A stretch of DNA of 10,849 bases from SZUA-426 sp041666155 (GTDB lineage: Bacteria > Spirochaetota > Spirochaetia > Treponematales > Breznakiellaceae). The stretch's first letter is position 1; each line of letters begins with the position of its first letter. This document shows, piece by piece, positions 1 to 5,392 of this stretch. The notes below the pieces were generated by a model, which saw only the letters and a program-made list of their open reading frames with translations, was not told the origin of the DNA and did not search any database. The stretch covers positions 1-10,849 of the forward strand of contig JBAYHM010000151.1 of the NCBI GenBank assembly GCA_041666155.1. The letters run 5' to 3'. A program made the position numbers and the translations under genes.

Positions 1-496
1 ACCACAGCGTCGCGAGAACGACCGACCACATCGCCATCGACGGGTCGACCAGCCAACCGATACCCTTGCCGCCCCACGATCTGATGAGCTGGTTGAAAAA
101 GCCGAAATCTTTCTGTAGGAGCCAAGCCCAAAGCGTCCCGACGACGGTCATGGATAGGATATACGGAAGGAAAAACACATTCTCCGCAAGGTTTTTGAAA
201 ACGGAAGAGGATGTGATCATCAAGGCCATAATAAAGCCCGCGACCAGCAGGGGGGGCGTAGTCATCAGCACAAACTGAACGGTATGCCAAAGCGAGGCAT
301 AAAAGGTTTTGTCGGCGAAAAGCTTCACGTAGTTGTCGAATCCGACGAAATGCCTTGAAGAGAGGATATCCCAGTCGAAAAAGCTGATAAAAAGACCAAA
401 ACAGAGCGGAAAAATCAAGAAAAGCCCATATACGATAAGGAAAGGGAGCGAGAATAAAATACCGTCTCTTGTGTCTTTTCTACCGGGAATCGCCAT
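1..496 (-). CDS. Sugar ABC transporter permease, MalF/UgpA type (partial, C-terminus beyond left edge)
   Basis: Inner-membrane subunit of a carbohydrate ABC importer that would form the channel with a second permease and receive substrate from the binding protein encoded just upstream. Only the first 165 residues are in the window. Translation from the ATG at 494-496 gives a short basic N-terminus, a first membrane segment at about residues 14-40, and then the hallmark stretch FVGFDNYVKLFAD (50-62) found after TM1 of MalF-type permeases. Further hydrophobic segments follow at about 73-94, 106-127 and 153-165. The EAA loop lies outside the window. The start is supported by an AAAAGG Shine-Dalgarno sequence about 9 bases upstream. 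The gene follows the binding protein gene on the same strand after a 112-base gap holding a strong stem-loop. The family is clear; the substrate cannot be read from the sequence. Confidence 0.93.
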   Translation of the reverse strand, partial: MAIPGRKDTRDGILFSLPFLIVYGLFLIFPLCFGLFISFFDWDILSSRHFVGFDNYVKLFADKTFYASLWHTVQFVLMTTPPLLVAGFIMALMITSSSVFKNLAENVFFLPYILSMTVVGTLWAWLLQKDFGFFNQLIRSWGGKGIGWLVDPSMAMWSVVLATLW

Positions 497-546
497 CAAG
501 AAAACCTTTTAAGCGGTAGCCCGCAGGTTGGGATTCCGAACAGGAA

Positions 547-593
547 GGACGGGCTGCAAACTAACTCAGTTAGCTTTTTTGCAGCCCTCGTCC
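547..593 (-). terminator. Long stem-loop between binding-protein and permease genes (partial terminator or mRNA 3' stabiliser)
   Basis: GGGCTGC (551-557) pairs perfectly with GCAGCCC (581-587). The stem extends outward through GGAC/GTCC (547-550 with 590-593, across a 2-base bulge) and inward through AAA/TTT. Inside it lies a second perfect hairpin, CTAACT-C-AGTTAG (561-573). It starts 16 bases past the stop codon of the binding protein gene. Neither strand shows a convincing T-run after the outer stem. It therefore looks less like a full terminator than a stem that limits read-through or protects the 3' end of the upstream transcript. That arrangement is known from maltose-type operons, where binding protein is made in excess over permease. 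The structure is seen directly; the role is inferred. Confidence 0.6.
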
Positions 594-608
594 TCTCGTT
601 CGCCGACT

Positions 609-1889
609 TTAGTAGGAAGAAATAATTTTATTGACGGCCGTTTCCATTTCGGAGAGCGCGGACTTCACGTCTTTGTTCTTCGCGACGGATGCCTCAAGCA
701 TATCCGAAAGGTTCGTATAGATTTCGTCCCAAGCGGGCGTGCGGGGTGGCGCCACCGCTGCAGCCGCCGCAGCGGCGTAATCTTTCCGGTGCGGCAGCGA
801 GGTGAACTCGGCCTTGGAGGTAACGGACTTCCTGGTAGGAATATGGCCGGCCTTGGCCCACATCTCGCCGTGCTCGGTCATCCAGAGAATGAAGGTCATC
901 GCGGCTTCAAGCTTCTTCGGATTCATCTCACCCTGTACCGGGATGGCCAAAGTATGGGATCCGGCCCACGCGGCGCTCTTTCCGAGCATCGGAGGCAGCG
1001 GAACCGCGGTGAAATTCAAACCTGCCTGTTTTTCAAAAGCGCCGGTCGCCCAAACGCCGTTGAAGTGCATAGCGGCTTTGCCGAGCTTGAACGCGTTCAT
1101 CGCGCCGTCGTAATCAAGTCCGCTGGGGGTGACCTTGTATTCATTTACTGAATCGATGAGCAGCTTGAGAGCCTGCTCTCCCGCCTTGTTGTTGAAATTG
1201 GCTTTCTTGTTATCGGAGGACAGAATGCTGACGCCCTGCTGTTCCAACATGGACATGAACAGACGAGTGAGCGTGTACGCCTTGTACTTGGCTGTCGTGT
1301 TGTCCACCGACAGACCCATGGCTCCGGTCGCGGTCTGTACGGCCTGGGCCGCAGCCAGCACCTCATCGGCAGTTTGCGGGACCTTGGATACCCCGGCCTT
1401 TGAGAACAAATCGTTGTTGTAGAACATGATGAGCGCGTGGACATCCAAGGGCAGTGAATACAATTTCCCGTCAAAGCGGCACGCCGCAAGAGGGGCTTCC
1501 ACGAAGTCGCCGAGCGGCGCCTTCATCTTTCCGAGCAGGTCATCCAGCGGATAGAGCACTCCTTTGGGGACGTATCTGAGCAGATTCGATTGATGGACAA
1601 CGACGACGTCCGGGGCATTCTTGGCGGAAAGGGCCGTGGTGAGTTTCGTGTAGTAATTGTCGAATTTGACCGTATCGGTCTTTGCGACAATCTCAGGATG
1701 CGTCCGGTTGAATTCCTTGACCATCGCGTCGAAAAACTCTCCGTCGCCGCCGGTGAACAGCGACCAGAAAGAGACCTCGATTGGCCCCTTACTAGCCTCT
1801 TCCTTCTTTCCGCCCGCATACACTGTCGCCGCGCAGAGCGCCGCGATGACCGCCAGAGCGATCAGCCTCGATCCGTGTACCTTTTTCAT
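609..1889 (-). CDS. Extracellular sugar-binding protein (ABC transporter, family 1 / MalE-UgpB type)
   Basis: Periplasmic receptor of 426 residues that captures a sugar, oligosaccharide or glycoside and delivers it to the ABC permease encoded next. Residues 1-25 are a Sec signal peptide: basic MKKVHGSR, a hydrophobic core, and cleavage after VYA. The mature protein begins GGKKEE, common in spirochaetal binding proteins. The Cys at residue 19 lacks a proper lipobox because Leu precedes it, so a soluble or signal-anchored protein is more likely than a lipoprotein. Family features include EVSFWSLFTGGDGEFFDAMV near the mature start and NNDLFSKAGVSKVPQTADE at about 160-180. Length is normal for the family. 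The start has an excellent AAGGAGGT site (1894-1901). This Shine-Dalgarno sequence begins within 20 bases of the lacI stop codon, so the two genes are almost certainly co-transcribed. Substrate is unknown; the adjacent GH127 gene hints at an arabinose-containing or other plant glycan oligomer. Confidence 0.95.
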   Translation of the reverse strand: MKKVHGSRLIALAVIAALCAATVYAGGKKEEASKGPIEVSFWSLFTGGDGEFFDAMVKEFNRTHPEIVAKTDTVKFDNYYTKLTTALSAKNAPDVVVVHQSNLLRYVPKGVLYPLDDLLGKMKAPLGDFVEAPLAACRFDGKLYSLPLDVHALIMFYNNDLFSKAGVSKVPQTADEVLAAAQAVQTATGAMGLSVDNTTAKYKAYTLTRLFMSMLEQQGVSILSSDNKKANFNNKAGEQALKLLIDSVNEYKVTPSGLDYDGAMNAFKLGKAAMHFNGVWATGAFEKQAGLNFTAVPLPPMLGKSAAWAGSHTLAIPVQGEMNPKKLEAAMTFILWMTEHGEMWAKAGHIPTRKSVTSKAEFTSLPHRKDYAAAAAAAVAPPRTPAWDEIYTNLSDMLEASVAKNKDVKSALSEMETAVNKIISSY

Positions 1890-1908
1890 GCGTACCTCCT
1901 TAATAGGT

Positions 1909-2922
1909 TCATGAATTGCGTATAGAGTTCGAAGTGGTTTCCCTGAAAACCAACCTCGGTTCCAACCTGAGCGTACGGTATTCCTTCTGCGGATCCTCGA
2001 TATGCCTGATCAGCTCTTCTACCGCAGTGCGGCCGAGCAAGGCCTTTGAAACGTCGACGGAACTGAGACTCGGCCGCATGAACTGCGAAATGTACAGGTT
2101 ATCGAAACCGAAAACCTCTACGTCGCCGGGCACCGCGCGATCGTTTTCATGCAGCGATTTCAGGACGCCCATGGCGAGCAGATCGTTGAAGCAGACGATC
2201 GCCGAAAAATCCAAGCCCCGATTCAGCATCATGTTCGTTTTGGCGTAGCCGTCTTCGATATGTCCGGAACTTTCAAGAACGTAGTCCGGATCGATTTCCA
2301 ATCCCTTTGCCCGAAAAGCTTCGGAATAACCCTCGAAGCGATCGACTGAATTGCTGATATTTTTGGGGCCGGCGATATAGAGAATCTTTCGATGTCCCTT
2401 ATTCAATAAATAATCGAAGACAGCCTTCTGGCCCTCGCTATCCCCGTGGAGAATTGAATGGTTTTCAATCCCGCGAACTCGGCGACCGGCGAATATGAAC
2501 GGTATCTCAAGCGACTCGTAAATCCGCAAGTTCTTCGGATCGTCGTACACCGGAATCACGACCAACCCATCGACTTGCCGTCCAAGCAACAATTTGATCG
2601 CGTCGCGCTCGTTCTCAGAGCGTTCTTCGGTATTGATCAGAAGAATATGGTGATCCAGCTTGCGCGCGGCAGCCTCAATTCCTAAAATGACCTCGGCGAA
2701 GAAAGGATTGGAAGAGTCCGCGGAAACAACGCCGATAGTACGCGAACGGTTAGAGCGCATTGACCCCGCAATCGTATTGGGTATGTAGCCGAGTTCCTCC
2801 GCTTTTCTAGAGATCGCCGCGCGGGTCGCTTCGCTGATGCGGCTATCACCTCTAAGTGCTCGCGATACGGTATTTACGGAGAAAGAGGTCGCGTCGGAAA
2901 TTTCCTTTAATCGCACATTCAT
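1909..2922 (-). CDS. LacI-family transcriptional repressor
   Basis: A 337-residue sugar-responsive DNA-binding repressor. The N-terminus is a textbook LacI headpiece: RLKEISDATSFSVNTVSRAL (residues 4-23) forms the helix-turn-helix with the SVNTVSRAL recognition helix. It is followed by the third helix and the hinge region PNTIAGSMRSNRSRTIGVV (48-66). From about residue 62 on there is a periplasmic-binding-protein-like core, with SSNPFFAEVILGIE (70-83) and VDGLVVIPV typical of the effector domain. Length is normal for the family. It is the first gene of the importer operon, ending 19 bases before the binding protein start, so it most likely controls that operon and itself. The Shine-Dalgarno sequence is poor (AGGAT about 13 bases upstream). 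The leader region contains inverted repeats centred on CG that suit an autoregulatory operator. Effector unknown. Confidence 0.95.
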   Translation of the reverse strand: MNVRLKEISDATSFSVNTVSRALRGDSRISEATRAAISRKAEELGYIPNTIAGSMRSNRSRTIGVVSADSSNPFFAEVILGIEAAARKLDHHILLINTEERSENERDAIKLLLGRQVDGLVVIPVYDDPKNLRIYESLEIPFIFAGRRVRGIENHSILHGDSEGQKAVFDYLLNKGHRKILYIAGPKNISNSVDRFEGYSEAFRAKGLEIDPDYVLESSGHIEDGYAKTNMMLNRGLDFSAIVCFNDLLAMGVLKSLHENDRAVPGDVEVFGFDNLYISQFMRPSLSSVDVSKALLGRTAVEELIRHIEDPQKEYRTLRLEPRLVFRETTSNSIRNS

Positions 2923-2923
2923 T

Positions 2924-2939
2924 GGATTAACGATAATCC
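2924..2939. promoter_or_regulatory. Candidate LacI-type operator overlapping the lacI translation-initiation region
   Basis: GGATTA-ACGA-TAATCC: two perfect 6-base arms around a central CG step, the symmetry usual for LacI-family operators. It begins 2 bases upstream of the lacI start codon and spans its weak Shine-Dalgarno sequence, so bound repressor or RNA folding here would reduce lacI expression. It shares the TAACG half-site with two sites further upstream (3002-3006 and 3026-3030). The palindrome is directly visible; repressor identity is inferred from position. Confidence 0.45.
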
Positions 2940-2970
2940 TCTATCTGCAAAAACGCAAGAAATATCGCAA

Positions 2971-2999
2971 ATAATTAGATTTAAAACCCTCTATTGCAA
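2971..2999 (-). promoter_or_regulatory. Candidate sigma-70 promoter for lacI and the ABC importer operon
   Basis: On the minus strand a TTGCAA -35 element (2999-2994) is separated by 17 bases from AATTAT (2976-2971) as a -10 element. Each matches the consensus at 4 of 6 positions, within an AT-rich stretch. It would give a leader of about 40 bases before the lacI ATG. The TAACGTTA palindrome abuts the -35 element. This is the best-spaced candidate in the gap, but not a strong one. Confidence 0.35.
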
Positions 3000-3014
3000 G
3001 ATAACGTTAATCTT
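2998..3014. promoter_or_regulatory. Candidate LacI-type operator with TAACGTTA core
   Basis: The 8-base palindrome TAACGTTA (3002-3009) is centred on CG and flanked by AAGA and ATCTT, which form a second arm pair offset by one base. It borders the candidate lacI -35 element and lies about 40 bases upstream of the -35 element of the divergent gene. A repressor here could therefore affect both directions. A related TAACG half-site follows at 3026-3030. Confidence 0.45.
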
Positions 3015-3055
3015 ATTTGCAGCAGTAACGTCAATACTCGGCATCGGCGCGTACA

Positions 3056-3084
3056 TTGTCCTTTTCAATGAGCGTGTCTATACT
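3056..3084 (+). promoter_or_regulatory. Candidate sigma-70 promoter for the small protein/amidase operon
   Basis: TTGTCC (3056-3061), a 17-base spacer and TATACT (3079-3084, 5 of 6 matches to TATAAT) form the best-spaced promoter in this gap. Predicted transcription would start near 3091, just at the Shine-Dalgarno region of the ATG at 3104, giving a very short leader. The upstream in-frame TTG at 3056 coincides with the -35 element, which argues against using it as a start codon. Confidence 0.5.
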
Positions 3085-3103
3085 GGTTAGAGGTAGGCTG
3101 AAA

Positions 3104-3340
3104 ATGGAAAAAGCAAAGATGCGGATCATGGAAGAAATAAAGAAACTGCATCGACCGAAAGGGAAACCGATCAACAATTCCGGTCTATCGGCGGTTTTTT
3201 CAAAGTTGCAGCATGAATATACGGAAGAGGAACGAATGGAAGGCTTCCGCGGTTTGTTGGAAGACGAATACTTTCAGGAAAGCAAAGAGGGCCTCATCAT
3301 AACCGAAAAAGGTTATGTACTATTGGAGACTATGCCATAA
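3104..3340 (+). CDS. Small winged-helix-like protein of unknown function
   Basis: A 78-residue acidic/basic protein that I do not recognise as a named family. The ATG at 3104 is chosen over the in-frame TTG at 3056 because AGGTAGG (3091-3097) lies 6 bases upstream and a promoter overlaps the earlier start. An ATG at 3119 is also possible. Residues 1-20 look like an amphipathic helix, and charged helices follow through SKLQHEYTEEERMEGFRGLL. The C-terminus, YFQES-KEG-LIITEKGYVLLE, has the strand-turn-strand plus TEKG pattern of the wing in winged-helix proteins such as the MarR and PadR groups. The stop codon is 6 bases ahead of the amidase-like gene, so the two are probably co-transcribed and translationally coupled. 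It may be a small DNA-binding regulator or a partner protein. The fold is inferred from pattern only. Confidence 0.7.
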   Translation: MEKAKMRIMEEIKKLHRPKGKPINNSGLSAVFSKLQHEYTEEERMEGFRGLLEDEYFQESKEGLIITEKGYVLLETMP

Positions 3341-3346
3341 TCAACT

Positions 3347-4321
3347 ATGGCTCACCACACATTCCTTCCTAAGCGCTATCACTATACCTTCGGCCCCCAC
3401 ACTCCAGAGCTTAGCATTGTAAGCGGCGATACGCTGACAACTCGGACACGCGACTGCCGCGGCCAGGACGGAGAGCGGAATCCCCTTCCAGAAAACATGA
3501 AGCCCTCGGCCGCCGGAACGGATTTCCAACAATCAAATCCGGTAGTCGGCCCCATCGTCGTAAAGGATGCACGACGGGGAGACTGCCTACGAGTCCACAT
3601 CGACCGGATTACGATTGATCGGGATTACGGGATGAGTAAACAGAACGCCCGCTTCGGGTCGTTGACTGGCGAATGGCCGGGACATCCGATGCACTACCCC
3701 GCCCCCATAGAAACACGGTTCTTCGACTGGAAAATCGATCCGGAACGACTTGTCGGGACGCTTCTGCTGCCGAACAGCAAGTTGACCAAGGTGGAAGTTC
3801 CGCTGGTCCCTTTTATCGGTTCGATCGGCGTGGCGCCCCCTATGGGGCGCGTGGAAACGACGATGACGCCGGGAGAGTTCGGCGGAAACATGGACTATCG
3901 GGGGCTGACGGAGGGCGTCAGCCTATACCTTCCCGTGTGGGTCGACGGCGGATACCTCGGCTTCGGGGACGTACACGCGCTCCAAGGCGACGGCGAAACC
4001 AACGGAACCGCCGTTGAGGTTTCGGCGGAAGTAAGTCTCACCGTCGAGGTGGTGAAAAACAAGAAAATCGGCTGGCCGCGCGCCGAGAACGAGGACTACC
4101 TTATCGTCCTTGGATCGGCCCGCCCGCTTGAAGATTGCGTCCGCCTGGCTATGTTCGAACTCCTCCTCTGGCTAGTCGACGACTACGGCTTTGAACGAGA
4201 GGAAGCTTGGCAGCTTATGGGACAGCTGGGACGGCTCGATATCGCGAACGTCGTGGATCCCGCCTACACTGTGGCGGCAAAGTTCCCCAAGCGATATCTG
4301 CCGCGGCCGTCCGTCACCTAA
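3347..4321 (+). CDS. Acetamidase/formamidase family protein (FmdA/AmdA)
   Basis: A 324-residue cytoplasmic hydrolase of the FmdA/AmdA family, whose known members release ammonia from formamide, acetamide or similar short amides. Family landmarks appear in order: SNPVVGPIVVKDARRGD (63-79), PPMGRVETTMTPGEFGGNMD (164-183), and the near-invariant GFGDVHALQGDGE (205-217), which carries conserved His, Asp and Glu. The length fits the shorter bacterial branch rather than the roughly 400-residue methylotroph formamidases. There is no signal peptide. The start lies 6 bases after the stop codon of the small upstream gene; the nearest GGAG (3325-3328) is about 18 bases away, so translation probably depends on coupling. 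The stop codon is only 3 bases from the end of the convergent SDR gene. The family is clear; the real substrate is uncertain because neighbours are sugar genes rather than amide transport or nitrogen genes. Confidence 0.92.
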   Translation: MAHHTFLPKRYHYTFGPHTPELSIVSGDTLTTRTRDCRGQDGERNPLPENMKPSAAGTDFQQSNPVVGPIVVKDARRGDCLRVHIDRITIDRDYGMSKQNARFGSLTGEWPGHPMHYPAPIETRFFDWKIDPERLVGTLLLPNSKLTKVEVPLVPFIGSIGVAPPMGRVETTMTPGEFGGNMDYRGLTEGVSLYLPVWVDGGYLGFGDVHALQGDGETNGTAVEVSAEVSLTVEVVKNKKIGWPRAENEDYLIVLGSARPLEDCVRLAMFELLLWLVDDYGFEREEAWQLMGQLGRLDIANVVDPAYTVAAKFPKRYLPRPSVT

Positions 4322-4324
4322 ACA

Positions 4325-5332
4325 TCACGCAAGCGAAACCGGAAAAGCCGCGTGCCATTTGGCAAGGATCCGGTTGAACTCGCCTTCGGTTTTCTGATCG
4401 ATCACCTTGGCCGCGGGATGCGCGTCGAACCACGCCAGCGAACTACGTATGCCTTCCGTGAAATTGACGTCGCAGCGGAAGCCGGGGACCAGGCGCTTGA
4501 TCTTTGAATTATCGTACATTTGGGTATAACGACGTTCGCCGAGGATCGGCGCTCCCATTTCCGGGTTCATGGCCGCGATATATTCAGAGGGAATATGGAC
4601 CATCTTTGGTTCCCGGCCGAGCGCCTGACCAAGGGTTAAAAGAAGAGCATCCCAGGTCATGAATTCATCCGTGGTGATATGGAAGGCCTGGCCCATGGCC
4701 GCCGGATTTCCAATTAAGCCGACAAAGCCTTTCGCGAAATCGCTGGAATGGGTCAGCGTCCATAGGGACTGGCCGTCGCCATGGACGATTATTTCGCGGC
4801 CGTCCAAGATGCGCTGCGGAACGGTAAAGTCGCGCATACCGAAATTGGTAGGGATGATGCCGTCGTCGTAGGTGTGCGACGGTCGGACGACGGTCCAGGG
4901 GAAGCCCTTTTCCGCGCCGGCCTTTTCCAACAGCTGCTCGCTGGCGATCTTGTTGCGCGCATATTCCCAGAAGGGATTGCCCAGGCGCGTCGATTCGGTC
5001 ACGACCGGATGAGGCAAGGGTTTGAGATAGGCGGAGGCCGAACTGATGAAAATGTACTGGCCGACATTTCCGCCGAAGATATCGATATCGGCTTCCACTT
5101 GACTGGGTGAGTAACCGAGCCATTGCACAACGCAATCGAATTTCATACCCTTGACCGCGACGCGGACCTCCGACGGATTTTTGCCGTCCCCCTTGAGCGT
5201 CCGGACTCCCTCGGGCGTTTTTTCAGGATGGTTGCCGCGGTTTAAGTGAATTATCTCAATACCCTTTTGCAGCGCAAGCCGGGTGCAGGCGTTTGAAATA
5301 TTCCCGGTCCCGCCAATGAATAAAACACGCAT
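4325..5332 (-). CDS. NAD(P)-dependent extended-SDR epimerase/dehydratase family protein
   Basis: A 335-residue cytoplasmic oxidoreductase, probably acting on a sugar or nucleotide sugar. The N-terminus MRVLFIGGTGNIS (residues 1-13) is a Rossmann beta-alpha turn with the glycine-rich GGTGNIS motif used by atypical extended SDRs. FISSASAY (95-102) supplies the active-site Ser region, and YARNK (124-128) is the catalytic YxxxK. The mid-section HGDGQSLWTLTHSSDFAKGFVGL is the usual NAD-epimerase segment, and GFRCDVNFTEGIRSSLAWFD is a typical C-terminus. Length fits the family. An AGGAGG Shine-Dalgarno sequence (5338-5343) supports the start. It follows the GH127 gene by 60 bases, but that gap carries its own TATAAT, so it may be expressed both with and apart from GH127. 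Which sugar it modifies cannot be told from sequence. Confidence 0.92.
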   Translation of the reverse strand: MRVLFIGGTGNISNACTRLALQKGIEIIHLNRGNHPEKTPEGVRTLKGDGKNPSEVRVAVKGMKFDCVVQWLGYSPSQVEADIDIFGGNVGQYIFISSASAYLKPLPHPVVTESTRLGNPFWEYARNKIASEQLLEKAGAEKGFPWTVVRPSHTYDDGIIPTNFGMRDFTVPQRILDGREIIVHGDGQSLWTLTHSSDFAKGFVGLIGNPAAMGQAFHITTDEFMTWDALLLTLGQALGREPKMVHIPSEYIAAMNPEMGAPILGERRYTQMYDNSKIKRLVPGFRCDVNFTEGIRSSLAWFDAHPAAKVIDQKTEGEFNRILAKWHAAFPVSLA

Positions 5333-5360
5333 GAGTGCCTCCTAAAAAATATCTTAGCTC

Positions 5361-5378
5361 ATTATAGTCTAAGCGCTT
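5361..5378 (-). promoter_or_regulatory. Candidate -10 element and CRE/LacI-like palindrome upstream of the SDR gene
   Basis: On the minus strand a perfect TATAAT (5366-5361) lies 28 bases upstream of the SDR start. Directly upstream is the palindrome AAGCGCTT (5378-5371), which fits the AANCGNTT core of LacI/CcpA-type operators. It occupies the -10/-35 spacer. No good -35 is seen at 16-18 bases (a TTGACC lies 24 bases away). CCGC-N6-GCGG (5379-5392) forms a further small inverted repeat immediately after the GH127 stop codon. The elements are visible; their use is inferred. Confidence 0.4.
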
Positions 5379-5392
5379 CCGCTTGCTTGCGG

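Noticed and set aside
66..278. Plus-strand open frame of 70 codons
   Set aside because: It lies wholly inside the permease gene on the opposite strand, whose translation shows clear family motifs and membrane segments; this frame shows none.
528..1151. Plus-strand open frame of 207 codons
   Set aside because: It is antisense to the sugar-binding protein gene and the stem-loop, rich in Arg/Gly without domain pattern; a reflection of codon bias in the real gene.
1821..1836. Lipobox at Cys19 of the binding protein
   Set aside because: Leu directly precedes the Cys, which does not fit the small residue needed at that position, and a good signal-peptidase I site (VYA) follows.
2947..2999. Recurrent GCAA tetramers (2947, 2955, 2967, 2996) as a phased binding array
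   Set aside because: Spacing is irregular (8, 12, 29 bases) and the motif is too short to separate from chance in an AT-rich promoter.
3056..3103. Longer N-terminus of the small protein from TTG at 3056
   Set aside because: TTG coincides with the best -35 element and has no ribosome site; the ATG at 3104 has AGGTAGG at proper spacing.
4665..5135. Minus-strand open frame of 156 codons in another phase of the SDR gene
   Set aside because: It is Arg-rich with no recognisable motif and is fully covered by the SDR gene, which has the Rossmann and YxxxK motifs.
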